This document shows, in pieces, positions 45,233 through 54,013 of a stretch of 64,000 bases of DNA (within the stretch, counting starts at the first letter, position 1; each line of letters begins with the position of its first letter). The notes below the pieces were generated by a model. That model ran no database searches and had not been told where the DNA came from. It saw only the letters and a program-made list of their open reading frames with translations. The DNA is from Aromatoleum petrolei (GTDB taxonomy: Bacteria > Pseudomonadota > Gammaproteobacteria > Burkholderiales > Rhodocyclaceae). The stretch spans positions 4,720,501 through 4,784,500 of the forward strand of contig NZ_CP059560.1 of NCBI RefSeq assembly GCF_017894385.1, read 5' to 3'. A program made the position numbers and the translations under genes.

Positions 45233-46150
45233 TCAGCCCTCCGCCTTGATCGCTGCGATGGCCGGCTTGAGCGTGGCGAGGACGGCCTCGAGCGCGGCCT
45301 TCTCCTCGTCGTTCAGCCCCTGCAGCGGTGGCCGCACGGGGCCTGCGCGCAGGCCCGCGACCTCGGTGGCGTGCTTGACGCACTGGATGAACTTGCCGCC
45401 CTGCTCGAGCACGCGCATCAGCGGCATCATTGCCGCCATGATGCGGCGGCCCTTGGCGAAGTCGCCCTTGAGCACGCAGGTCTCGTAGAGGAACACGTGC
45501 TCCTCGGGCAGGAAGTTCGAACCCGCGCAGATCCAGCTGCGCGCGCCCCACGCGAAGAACTCCAGCGCCTGGTCGTCCATACCGCAGGACATCTGGATCT
45601 GCGGGTAATCGAGCGCGAGCAGGTGCAGGCGGTTGATGTCGCCCGAGCTTTCCTTGATGCCGACGACGTTGCCCGAGGCGCACACCTGGTCGAGGAAGGT
45701 CGTGCCCATCTCGACGCCCATGCGCGCCGGGTAGTTGTAGAGGATGACCGGCAGGCCCGCGGCGCGGTCGATCGCCAGCGCGTTGATCGCGTTCTCCGCT
45801 TCGGTCGGCACCGAATAGGGCGGCGTGCCGAGCAGGATCGCGTCCGCGCCCATATCGCGGGCGCCGCTCGCCAGCGCGATGCTGTCGGGCGTGCGCATCG
45901 CGCCGGTGCCGACGATCAGCGGCAGGCGGCCCTTGAGGCGCTCCTTGATGAAGCGCGCGAGTTCGAGGCGCTCCTCGACAGTCTCGGCGTAGTTCTCGGC
46001 AGTCGAGCCGCCCGAGATGATGCCATGCACGCCTTTCTCGACGAGATGCTCGACCAGATTGGCCAGGGCGTCGAGATCGAACGAGCCGTCCGCCTGCATG
46101 GGCGTGACGACCGGCGTGTAGATCCCTTCGAGCTTGAAGCTGGAATTCAT
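45233..46150 (-). CDS. DHDPS (DapA)-family lyase/synthase
   Basis: A 305-residue TIM-barrel protein. The Schiff-base lysine is Lys166 (VVGIKESSGD) and the catalytic Tyr is Tyr138 (ILYNYPA). The GGSTAE loop at about 47-52 replaces the GTTGE typical of true DapA, so the acceptor differs. The family includes pyrroline-4-hydroxy-2-carboxylate deaminase, KDG-type aldolases and N-acetylneuraminate lyase. AGGA precedes the ATG at 46150. It belongs to the operon with aldehyde dehydrogenase, FAD oxidoreductase and TRAP 2; biosynthetic DapA is unlikely here. Confidence 0.82.
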   Translation of the reverse strand: MNSSFKLEGIYTPVVTPMQADGSFDLDALANLVEHLVEKGVHGIISGGSTAENYAETVEERLELARFIKERLKGRLPLIVGTGAMRTPDSIALASGARDMGADAILLGTPPYSVPTEAENAINALAIDRAAGLPVILYNYPARMGVEMGTTFLDQVCASGNVVGIKESSGDINRLHLLALDYPQIQMSCGMDDQALEFFAWGARSWICAGSNFLPEEHVFLYETCVLKGDFAKGRRIMAAMMPLMRVLEQGGKFIQCVKHATEVAGLRAGPVRPPLQGLNDEEKAALEAVLATLKPAIAAIKAEG

Positions 46151-46240
46151 GTCAGTTCCATCCTGATTAGGACGCACGGGGGCCTCCATGGGCCCGCGGC
46201 GTCATGGTTGTGGAAGTTGGTGGGGGGGGGCTACAGGCGA

Positions 46241-47539
46241 CTACTGGACGAAGCCGAACATTCGCGGCAGGTAGAGCGCGAGCGGTGACCAGTAGGTGGT
46301 GACCAGCATCACCGGAAATGCGCCGAAGGCCATCAAGTAGAGGGCGGGGCGCGTGACACCGGCCATCCCCACCTTGCCGACGCGGCACGACATGAAGAGG
46401 ATGGGCGCCATCGGCGGGCTGTTCGCGCCGATCACCACGCTCGTGCCGATGATCGCGGCGAAGTGCACCGGGTCGACCCCGATCTCGGCCATCACCGGCA
46501 CCATCAGCGGACTTACGATCGCGATCACGCTGACGTCATCCATGATCATGCCGATCAGGATCAGGAAGATGTTGACCATCAACAGGATGATGACGGGATC
46601 GGAGAAGTTCTCCAGCAACAGGTCGGTCAGCTGCTGGGGCACGCCTTCGAGGGTGAAGATGCGGCTCGCGACGAAGGAGAAGACCAGGATGATCATGATC
46701 ACGCCGGTGGTCTTGGCGGCCTCGACCACGGCCATTGCGACCTTGCGCAAGTCGAGCTCGCGATACACGAACAGACCCACGGGGATCGCATAGACCACGG
46801 CGATGGCGGCGGCTTCGGTCGGCGTAAACACCCCGCCGTAAATACCGCCGAGGATGATCACCGGCAGCATCAGCGCGGGGATCGCCCTCCAGCCGGCGCT
46901 GGCAGTCTCGGAGAGGCGCTGCCGCCACGGCGTCTTGACGTCGTTGCCGCCGAGATGCCGCTTCACATGGATGGCATTGAGGATCGACAGCAGAATCATC
47001 AGCAGGATGCCGGGACCGACGGTCGCGAGGAAGCAGGCGGCGACCGACTGGCGGGTGACGACCGCGTACAGGATCATCGTGATCGACGGCGGAATCAGCA
47101 GTCCGAGCAGCGACGAAAGCGCGAGGAGGGCGCTGGCGTAACCGCGGGAATAACGATGGCGCTCCATGGGGTCGATCATGATCGAGCCGATGGAGGCGAC
47201 GGCCGCCGAGGCCGTGCCCGAGATCGCGCCGAAGATGCCGCAGGCGACGACCATCGAGGTGCCCATGCCGGTGCGCGACCGACCGACCATGGCTTCGACG
47301 AAATCGACAAGGCGCTTGGCGATGCCGCCTGTCTGCATGAGATAGCCGGTCATCACGAACAGCGGCAGTGCCACCAGGATGACGGAGTTGATCGACCAGA
47401 ATCCGGTCGTCATCAGGGATGAGATGTCGACGTCGTACAGCAGCGACAGAGTCAGCGTCATCCCCGCGAAGGAGAAGACGACGGGCACGCCGATCATCAT
47501 CATCACGACGACGGCAACAATGGCAATGAGAGCTTCCAT
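46241..47539 (-). CDS. TRAP transporter 2, large permease subunit (DctM)
   Basis: A 432-residue membrane protein with the DctM motifs VILVALPLFVMTGYLMQTGG, FGAISGTASAAVASIG, LLIPPSITMILYAVVTRQSV and GGIYGGVFTPTEAAAIAVVY. Close paralogue of the DctM at 14357. It lies 6 bp after dctQ and upstream of the lyase gene, so uptake and breakdown genes share an operon. A run of nine G (46222-46230) separates it from the lyase. Confidence 0.92.
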   Translation of the reverse strand: MEALIAIVAVVVMMMIGVPVVFSFAGMTLTLSLLYDVDISSLMTTGFWSINSVILVALPLFVMTGYLMQTGGIAKRLVDFVEAMVGRSRTGMGTSMVVACGIFGAISGTASAAVASIGSIMIDPMERHRYSRGYASALLALSSLLGLLIPPSITMILYAVVTRQSVAACFLATVGPGILLMILLSILNAIHVKRHLGGNDVKTPWRQRLSETASAGWRAIPALMLPVIILGGIYGGVFTPTEAAAIAVVYAIPVGLFVYRELDLRKVAMAVVEAAKTTGVIMIILVFSFVASRIFTLEGVPQQLTDLLLENFSDPVIILLMVNIFLILIGMIMDDVSVIAIVSPLMVPVMAEIGVDPVHFAAIIGTSVVIGANSPPMAPILFMSCRVGKVGMAGVTRPALYLMAFGAFPVMLVTTYWSPLALYLPRMFGFVQ

Positions 47540-47545
47540 GTCAGA

Positions 47546-48064
47546 TCACTCCATCGGGGACGACGGATCGCCCGGCGAAATGTTGGCGCCCGACAACTCG
47601 AGGATCAGGTCGCGAATCAGGTAAATCACGAATGCGATGGATGCAACAAAGAGACTGACTTGCGCGGTCCACCAGGGGATGCCGAACACGGCCGTGGTCT
47701 GTCCGCGCTCGAGACCAAAGGCGAACAGATTCCACGCCCAGGTTGCGAACATGACGGCTACTCCGAGCGAGATCACCGTCGAGACCAGCGACGCGGCGCG
47801 GTGAATCCTGGGATTGGTGGTCAGCACCTGAACGAAATCGGCGGACAGGTGCGAGCGCTCACGCGAGGCCAGTGCGGCGCCGAGCATGTAGAACCACATC
47901 GCCGCGAGGAGCATGAGTTCTTCCAGGCCGAAAACCGGCTTGCCGAGAACAGCGCGGCTGAAAATGCCCATGGCCAGCAGCAGGGCCACGGCGAGCCCGA
48001 TAAGGACGAGGATCGGGTTGACGATGCGCACAACGAGCGCATCGAGGCATTTAAGGATATTCAT
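47546..48064 (-). CDS. TRAP transporter 2, small membrane subunit (DctQ)
   Basis: A 172-residue protein with four helices, including IVNPILVLIGLAVALLLAMG, AMWFYMLGAALASRERSH (the conserved Arg-Glu-Arg after helix 2) and TTAVFGIPWWTAQVSLFVAS. The ATG at 48064 follows GGGAAGG; a longer upstream frame has no support. Confidence 0.9.
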   Translation of the reverse strand: MNILKCLDALVVRIVNPILVLIGLAVALLLAMGIFSRAVLGKPVFGLEELMLLAAMWFYMLGAALASRERSHLSADFVQVLTTNPRIHRAASLVSTVISLGVAVMFATWAWNLFAFGLERGQTTAVFGIPWWTAQVSLFVASIAFVIYLIRDLILELSGANISPGDPSSPME

Positions 48065-48105
48065 GACGCATTCCTTCCCCGAAGGGACGTGAGGCACGGC
48101 AGGCG

Positions 48106-48126
48106 GGGCTGCGGAGGGTGCAGCCC
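48106..48126 (-). terminator. Hairpin between dctP and dctQ (TRAP 2)
   Basis: GGGCTGC (48106-48112) pairs with GCAGCCC (48120-48126). It lies in the dctP-dctQ gap like the stem of TRAP 1 and may serve the same purpose of favouring dctP. Confidence 0.45.
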
Positions 48127-48144
48127 GACGTCAGGAGGGATGCC

Positions 48145-49155
48145 TTATTTAGGCGTCGAGGCGTTGGTGCGGACCTGGGTCATGATCTCGGAGCCCAGTT
48201 CCTTCTCGATCTGCGGCCACACGGTCTTGCGCACGCGCTCGACCCAGGCGCCCTTTTCCTGCGGTGTCGGCACGATGTACTTGATGCCGGCCTTCTGCGC
48301 CGCCGCGACCCACTTGTCGTCTTCGGCCTTGGCGTTCTTGAACTGCTGTTCGATCACCGCCTGCGCCGCCGATTCGATGATGCCGCGGTCTTCGGCGTCC
48401 ATCTTGTCCCAGGTCGCGCCGTTCATCAGCAGCGAGTAGGACGCGAAGTTGTGCGAGGACTGCACGAAGTAGTTGAGCTGGTCGCGAAAATACTCGTAAT
48501 CCCAATAGATCACGTTGGACGAATCGCCGTCCACGACGCCGGTCTGGATCGACGTGTACACTTCGGCCCAGTCGATCGGCACTGCCTCGAATCCCATGGC
48601 TTGCACGGTCTGCGGCAGCGGGAAGATCGGCTGCGAACGGACCTTGATGCCCTTCGCCTTCTCGACGCTGGTCGCGTAACGGCCCTTGGTGCCGATCCCG
48701 CCGAAGCCTTCGGGGAAGGGGCCGAAATACTTCAGGCCGATGTCCTTGTAGACCGGGTCCATGATCTTGCGCAGCCAGCCGTCCTGGCTGTAGGACTTGA
48801 TGGCGTCATCCCAGTCCAGCACCAGGTAAGGGATGTAGTTGACGACGATGCGCTTGTCGTAGGAGGTCTGCGGCCAGGTCAGCATCATGTGGATGTTGCC
48901 CTTGACCAGCTGATCGAACATTTCCTGTTGGCCGCCGAGTTCGCCCTGGTAGAAGACGTTGACCTTCATGCGGCCCTTCGACTTCTCCTTGATCATCGAG
49001 GCCCAACTCGCCACGGCCTTGCCGTTCACGGAGTTGCGGTCGCCCGATTCGGCGGCCAGCACCAGCTTGTAGCTCTTGTCGCTTGCCTGCGCCGAGATGG
49101 GAAGCAACATTGCGATTGCGGTCGCGACGGCAGCGATGCCTTTCAGCTTGAACAT
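48145..49155 (-). CDS. TRAP transporter 2, periplasmic solute-binding subunit (DctP)
   Basis: A 336-residue periplasmic protein with a signal peptide (to about AQASDK) and DctP motifs FYQGELGGQQEMFDQL, IKVRSQPIFPLP and VYTSIQTGVVDGD. Close paralogue of the DctP at 12749. AGGAGGAG precedes the ATG. First gene of dctPQM, upstream of the lyase, aldehyde dehydrogenase and FAD oxidoreductase genes, so its ligand is probably their substrate. Confidence 0.9.
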   Translation of the reverse strand: MFKLKGIAAVATAIAMLLPISAQASDKSYKLVLAAESGDRNSVNGKAVASWASMIKEKSKGRMKVNVFYQGELGGQQEMFDQLVKGNIHMMLTWPQTSYDKRIVVNYIPYLVLDWDDAIKSYSQDGWLRKIMDPVYKDIGLKYFGPFPEGFGGIGTKGRYATSVEKAKGIKVRSQPIFPLPQTVQAMGFEAVPIDWAEVYTSIQTGVVDGDSSNVIYWDYEYFRDQLNYFVQSSHNFASYSLLMNGATWDKMDAEDRGIIESAAQAVIEQQFKNAKAEDDKWVAAAQKAGIKYIVPTPQEKGAWVERVRKTVWPQIEKELGSEIMTQVRTNASTPK

Positions 49156-49366
49156 GAGTCTCCTCCTGGATGGATCGTATCGAGAGGGCGGTAGCCGCTC
49201 TTCTTTAGTGATGCTGTGGGCGGAGATTACGTTTTGCTGATCCGACGCGGCAAGCGAGGTCTTTCAGGAGTTTGGGATAAGGTAAACCTTATGGCTTCAT
49301 GCACGGAATTAGTGAAAGGAGGATGGCCGGCGCACAGGAATGCGCTCATGCATTTCCATAGATCCG

Positions 49367-50010
49367 GAACTGGACATGGCCTTCGCGCACAGCGCGCGCC
49401 GCGGGACCTCATCTACCGCGCCGAACTCGGTTACATGTCGACGCGCATCGAAAACTTCAGGCTGCATCTCATTTGCGAGCGCACCGAGATCGGTCACGCG
49501 TGGAGCGGATATCGCGGTTACCTGCCCCGCCAGATGCTGGACCTCATCGCCCCCGATTTCCTCCAGCGCGAGGTCTTCTGTTGCGGCCCGACGCCCTACA
49601 TGCGCGCGGTGCGCAAGCTGCTGGAGGAGGCCGGCTACGACTTCGCGCACTATCACAAGGAATCCTTCGGCGCGACGCCCGAGGCGGACATCGCCGTGGC
49701 CGAGGAGCATGCGGTCGAGGCGCACGAGCGCGAGGGTGCAGCAGAGGACACGTACTGCGTGCCCTTCAAGGAGTCGGGAAAATCGACGCGGGTTGCCGGC
49801 GGCGTCATCCTGCACGCGGCCGCCGCCAGTGCCGGCCTCACCATCCCGAAGGCGTGCGGCATGGGCATCTGCGGCACCTGCCGGGTGAAAGTCCTGGAAG
49901 GCAAGACGGAGATGGCCCACAACGGCGGCATCACCGACGAGGAGATCGCCGAAGGCTACGTGCTGAGCTGCTGCACCAAGGTCACCGCCGACGTCAGCGT
50001 GGACTACTAG
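49367..50010 (+). pseudogene. Broken gbcB-like reductase (5' truncated, frameshifted)
   Basis: The remaining part matches GbcB from its mid-NAD domain on: ELDMAFAHSAR in one frame, then APRDLIYRAELGYMSTRIEN in another, so a frameshift lies within the GC repeat at about 49394-49400. Next come FCCGPTPYMRAV and the ferredoxin with CGMGICGTCR and a final CC. The FAD domain and start are absent; the sequence before 49367 resembles nothing. The C-terminal ferredoxin frame stays open to the TAG at 50008-50010, which overlaps the fdsD end by 17 bp. A complete paralogue is gbcB at 37154. No oxygenase partner is next to it. A remnant of a second Rieske oxygenase system. Confidence 0.75.
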
Positions 50011-50230
50011 CCGCTGCGGGTGGCAAGACTTGCACCGCGGCGGCCGCAAGGGGGCTCAGGTCATGCGCCGCGCCGCTCGCGACGTGATCGCGGATCGCAG
50101 CGCGCATGTGCGGCGTCCAGAAATTCGTGAGATGGCGGGTGATCTCCTGGCGGGCCTGTTCCTGATCGGGGTAGATCGCGAAATAGGCACCGATCTGGTT
50201 TGCCGCCTTGACGAGCTGTTGGATGTCCAT
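49994..50230 (-). CDS. fdsD: Formate dehydrogenase delta subunit FdsD
   Basis: A 78-residue protein, MDIQQLVKAANQIGAYFAIY and on, with NFWTPHMRAAIRDH typical of FdsD. It is required for activity or cofactor insertion in NAD-dependent molybdenum formate dehydrogenases. It starts 4 bp after fdhD ends. Last gene of the fds operon. Confidence 0.85.
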   Translation of the reverse strand: MDIQQLVKAANQIGAYFAIYPDQEQARQEITRHLTNFWTPHMRAAIRDHVASGAAHDLSPLAAAAVQVLPPAAASSPR

Positions 50231-50234
50231 GTTT

Positions 50235-51104
50235 TCAGAGTGATCGGGTCGTGTAAGTGGTGAATCGGTCTTCGCGCACGAAGCCGACCAGGGTGATGTT
50301 GGATTCCTGCGCGACGCGGACGGCGGCGGCGGTCGGTGCCGAAACGGCCGCTAGCAGGCCGCCGCCGAAGGCGCCGAGTTTCTGCACCATCTCGTAGCTG
50401 GCACGACTCGTCACGACGGCAAAGCCGCTCGCCGGCGCGATGCCTTCCCGCAGTAATCCTCCGATCAGCTTGTCCAGCGCGTTGTGCCGGCCGACGTCCT
50501 CGCGCAGCATCAGGATGCGACCGTCGCGGTCGGCCCACGCCGCAGCGTGCCCGGCACCGGTGAGGCGGTGAAGTGTCTGGTGCCCCGGCAGATCGCGAAT
50601 GGCGCGCAGGACGGCCGCGGGGCCGACCTCGAGAACATCCTGCACCGGGGCCACCGGCCGTAGTGCCGCCGCGAGGCTGTCGACGCCGCACAGTCCGCAA
50701 CCGGTGCGCCCGGCGAGGCTGCGGCGGCGGGCTTTCATACTCATGAAGCGCTCGGCGGCGAGCTCGATGCGGGTTTCGATGCCGAGCGCTCCGTGAGCGA
50801 CTTCGATCCCGTAGATCTCCCCGGGGGAGGTGATGATCCCCTCGCACAGCGAGAAACCGACGGCGAAGTCCTCAAGGTCGGACGGACTCGCCAGCATCAC
50901 CGCGTGCGAGATGCCGTTGTAGACGAGCGCGACCGGCGACTCCTCGATCAGCCTTTCCAGGCAGGCCATGCGGGTGCCGTCGCCGGTCCGCCATGCCGAT
51001 GCGGCGACGTAGGCCGGAACGGGCTCTGCGTCGGGCAACGCGCCGAGCGCTAGGTCTGCCGGATGTTCGTTGCGGAGCGTCGCGCCCGTTGTCCTCGCCC
51101 TCAT
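50235..51104 (-). CDS. fdhD: Formate dehydrogenase accessory sulfurtransferase FdhD
   Basis: A 289-residue protein that passes sulfur to the molybdenum cofactor of formate dehydrogenase. Visible features are EESPVALVYNGISHAVMLAS, CGLCG (sulfur-carrying loop), REDVGRHNALDKLIGG and TSRASYEMVQKLG. The start at 51104 overlaps the fdsA stop (ATGA); the upstream frame is a shadow of fdsA. Confidence 0.92.
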   Translation of the reverse strand: MRARTTGATLRNEHPADLALGALPDAEPVPAYVAASAWRTGDGTRMACLERLIEESPVALVYNGISHAVMLASPSDLEDFAVGFSLCEGIITSPGEIYGIEVAHGALGIETRIELAAERFMSMKARRRSLAGRTGCGLCGVDSLAAALRPVAPVQDVLEVGPAAVLRAIRDLPGHQTLHRLTGAGHAAAWADRDGRILMLREDVGRHNALDKLIGGLLREGIAPASGFAVVTSRASYEMVQKLGAFGGGLLAAVSAPTAAAVRVAQESNITLVGFVREDRFTTYTTRSL

Positions 51105-53986
51105 GCCGGAGCGTCCTGCAGGGCCCCGTCGGGCTTGAGCAGGTCGGCCTGGCGCCGGCTCTGCCGGCGGTGGCGCTCCTGCCAGGCCGACGGCACCGTC
51201 ACGGGCATGACCTCGACGGCCGTCACCTTGTATTCGGGGCAGTTGGTGGCCCAGTCCGAGTTGTCGGTGGTGATCACGTTGGCGCCCGACTCGGGGAAGT
51301 GGAAGGTCGTGTAGACCACGCCCGGCTGCATCCGCTCGGTGACGGTCGCCCGCAGCACGGTTTCGCCTGCGCGGCTGGCAATGCCCACCCAGGCGCCGTT
51401 CTCGATGCCGCGGTCCTCGGCGTCCACCGGATGGATTTCCAGTCGGTCCTCGGCGTGCCACGCGACGTTGGCGGTGCGCCGGGTCTGGGCGCCGACGTTG
51501 TACTGCGAGAGGATGCGCCCGGTGGTGAGGATGAGGGGGAAGCGCCGGGTCACCTTCTCCTCGGTCGCCACGTATTGCGTCGGCATGAAGCGGCCCTTGC
51601 CGCGCACGAAGCCGTCGACGTGCATGATCGGAGTGCCTTCCGGAGCATCGTCGTTGCACGGCCACTGGATGCTGCCCAGGCGTTCGAGCTTGTCGTAGCT
51701 CACGCCGTGGAAGCTCGGGGTGAGGCGGGCGATCTCGTCCATGATCTCGGACGGCTGCGCATAGCTCATCGGGTAGCCGAGCGCCTCGGCGAGCGCCACA
51801 GTGACTTCCCAGTCCTCCTTGCCGGCGAGCGGGGGCATGACCTTGCGCACACGCGAGATGCGGCGCTCGGCGTTGGTGAAGGTGCCGTTCTTCTCCAGGA
51901 AGCTCGCGCCGGGCAGGAAGACGTGGGCGAACTTGGCGGTCTCGTTGAGGAAGATGTCCTGCACCACCACGCACTCCATCGCCGCGAGCGCGGCTTCGAC
52001 GTGCTGCGTGTTGGGGTCGGACTGGGCAATATCCTCGCCCTCGCAGTAAAGGCCCTTGAAGGATCCGTCCAGCGCCGCCTCGAACATGTTGGGGATGCGC
52101 AGGCCCGGCTCGGGGTCCAGCGTGACGCCCCAGGCGCGCTCGAAGAGGCCGCGGGTGGTGGCATCCGACACGTGCCGATAGCCCGGCAGTTCGTGCGGGA
52201 AGGAACCCATGTCGCAGGAGCCTTGCACGTTATTCTGGCCGCGCAGCGGATTCACGCCGACGCCCAGGCGGCCGACATTGCCGGTGGCCATCGCGAGGTT
52301 GGCGATCGCCATCACCATGGTCGAGCCCTGGCTGTGCTCGGTCACCCCCAGGCCGTAGTAGATCGCGGCGTTGCCGCCGGTGGCGTAGAGGCGGGCGGCC
52401 GCGCGCACGGCGTCAGCGGGCACGGCGGTGATCGCGGCGCTCGCCTCGGGCGAATGCTCCGGGCGCGCCACGAATTCGCGCCACATGGCGAAGGAGGCGG
52501 CCTCGCAGCGCTCGGCAACGAAGGCTTCGTCGACCAGTCCCTCGGTGACGATGACGTGGGCGAGCGCGTTGGCGAGCGCGACGTTGGTCCCGGGGCGCAG
52601 CTTCAGGTGATGGGCGGCGCGGTAATGCGGGCCCTTGATCAGGTCGATCGCCCGCGGGTCGGCGACGATGAGCTTCGCCCCCTGGCGTAGCCGGCGCTTC
52701 AGTTGCGAGCCGAACACCGGGTGGCCGTCCGTCGGGTTCGCGCCGATCACCATGATGACGTCGGCCTGCATCACCGAGTCGAAGGTCTGGGTGCCGGCGG
52801 ACTCGCCCAGCGTCTGCTTGAGGCCGTAGCCGGTGGGGGAGTGGCACACGCGCGCGCAGGTGTCCACGTTGTTGTTGCCGAAGGCGGCGCGCACCAGCTT
52901 CTGCACGAGATAGGTCTCCTCGTTCGTGCAGCGCGAGGAGGTGATGCCGCCGATCGACTCGCGGCCGTGCTGGGCCTGGATGCGGCGGAATTCGGATGCG
53001 GCGTACTGGATCGCCTCGTCCCAGCTCACCTTCTGCCACGGCTGGTCGATGCGCTTGCGGATCATCGGCGTGGTGATGCGATCGGGGTGGGTGGCGTAGC
53101 CCCACGCGAAGCGCCCCTTGACGCAGGCATGGCCGTGGTTGGCGTGGCCGTCCTTGTTGGGGACCATGCGCACCACTTCGGTCCCCTTCATTTCTGCCTT
53201 GAACGAGCAGCCCACGCCGCAGTAGGCGCAAGTGGTCACGACGCTGCGCTCGGCCTGGCCCTTGTCGATGACCGACTTCTCCATCAGCGTGGCGGTCGGG
53301 CAGGCCTGGACGCAGGCGCCGCAGGACACGCATTCGGAGGCCATGAAGCTCTGGTCCTGGCCCGGCGAGACCCGCGAATCGAAACCACGCCCGGAAATCG
53401 TCAGCGCGAAGGTGCCCTGGGTTTCCTCGCAGGCGCGCACGCAGCGGTTGCACACGATGCACTTGGAGGCGTCGTAGGCGAAGTAGGGGTTGGAGGTGTC
53501 GATGGGGGCGCGGCTTGCGGCATCGAAGTGGTTGGCGTTGCCTTGCGCTCGACTGGCCTCGCCGTAGCGCACCTCGCGCAGGCCGACGACGCCGGCCATG
53601 TCCTGCAGCTCGCAGTTTCCGTTGGCCGAACAGGTCAGGCAGTCGAGCGGGTGGTCGGAGATGTAGAGTTCCATCACGCCGCGGCGCAGTTCCGCGAGCT
53701 TCGTCGTCTGGGTGCGCACCACCATGCCAGGTTCGACCGGCGTCGTGCACGAGGCGGGGTAGCCACGCCGGCCCTCGATCTCCACCATGCACAGCCGGCA
53801 CGAGCCCCAGGGCTCCAGGCTGTCGGTGGCGCACAGCTTGGGGATCGCGGTTCCGCTCTCCTGCGCGGCGCGCATCACCGAGGTGCCGGCCGGCACGGTG
53901 ACCTCGATGCCGTCGATGCTCAGGGTGACCGTTTGTCCGGATTCGCGCGCGGGCGTGCCGAAATCGATTTCGCGGGGAAGCGACAT
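51101..53986 (-). CDS. fdsA: NAD-dependent formate dehydrogenase alpha (molybdenum) subunit FdsA
   Basis: A 961-residue catalytic subunit that oxidises formate to CO2. N-terminal 2Fe-2S (Cys52, Cys63, Cys66, Cys80) and NADH-dehydrogenase-G-like segments are followed by 4Fe-4S sets CIVCNRCVRAC (176-186) and CVSCGACVQAC (219-229), then CAYCGVGC (253-260) for the cluster near molybdenum. The active pair is Cys381-His382 (CHSPTG), equal to the Sec/Cys-His pair of formate dehydrogenases. Seems complete. Soluble, NAD-linked with FdsB and FdsG. It provides the final oxidation of one-carbon units released by the demethylases. Confidence 0.95.
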   Translation of the reverse strand: MSLPREIDFGTPARESGQTVTLSIDGIEVTVPAGTSVMRAAQESGTAIPKLCATDSLEPWGSCRLCMVEIEGRRGYPASCTTPVEPGMVVRTQTTKLAELRRGVMELYISDHPLDCLTCSANGNCELQDMAGVVGLREVRYGEASRAQGNANHFDAASRAPIDTSNPYFAYDASKCIVCNRCVRACEETQGTFALTISGRGFDSRVSPGQDQSFMASECVSCGACVQACPTATLMEKSVIDKGQAERSVVTTCAYCGVGCSFKAEMKGTEVVRMVPNKDGHANHGHACVKGRFAWGYATHPDRITTPMIRKRIDQPWQKVSWDEAIQYAASEFRRIQAQHGRESIGGITSSRCTNEETYLVQKLVRAAFGNNNVDTCARVCHSPTGYGLKQTLGESAGTQTFDSVMQADVIMVIGANPTDGHPVFGSQLKRRLRQGAKLIVADPRAIDLIKGPHYRAAHHLKLRPGTNVALANALAHVIVTEGLVDEAFVAERCEAASFAMWREFVARPEHSPEASAAITAVPADAVRAAARLYATGGNAAIYYGLGVTEHSQGSTMVMAIANLAMATGNVGRLGVGVNPLRGQNNVQGSCDMGSFPHELPGYRHVSDATTRGLFERAWGVTLDPEPGLRIPNMFEAALDGSFKGLYCEGEDIAQSDPNTQHVEAALAAMECVVVQDIFLNETAKFAHVFLPGASFLEKNGTFTNAERRISRVRKVMPPLAGKEDWEVTVALAEALGYPMSYAQPSEIMDEIARLTPSFHGVSYDKLERLGSIQWPCNDDAPEGTPIMHVDGFVRGKGRFMPTQYVATEEKVTRRFPLILTTGRILSQYNVGAQTRRTANVAWHAEDRLEIHPVDAEDRGIENGAWVGIASRAGETVLRATVTERMQPGVVYTTFHFPESGANVITTDNSDWATNCPEYKVTAVEVMPVTVPSAWQERHRRQSRRQADLLKPDGALQDAPA

Positions 53987-54013
53987 CTTCTCTCTCCTCC
54001 TGGTGCCTGGGTT

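Noticed and set aside
45233..46150. Biosynthetic dihydrodipicolinate synthase (dapA)
   Set aside because: The GTTGE loop is changed to GGSTAE and the gene sits in a TRAP/oxidase/dehydrogenase operon, which points to a catabolic family member.
43502..46288. Plus-strand open frame of 928 codons
   Set aside because: Antisense to the oxidoreductase, aldehyde dehydrogenase and lyase genes; no motif and no start signal.
49216..50010. Intact 264-codon ferredoxin reductase gene
   Set aside because: Only the part after about 49400 matches GbcB in this frame. The preceding match is in another frame and the FAD domain is missing, so it is a remnant.
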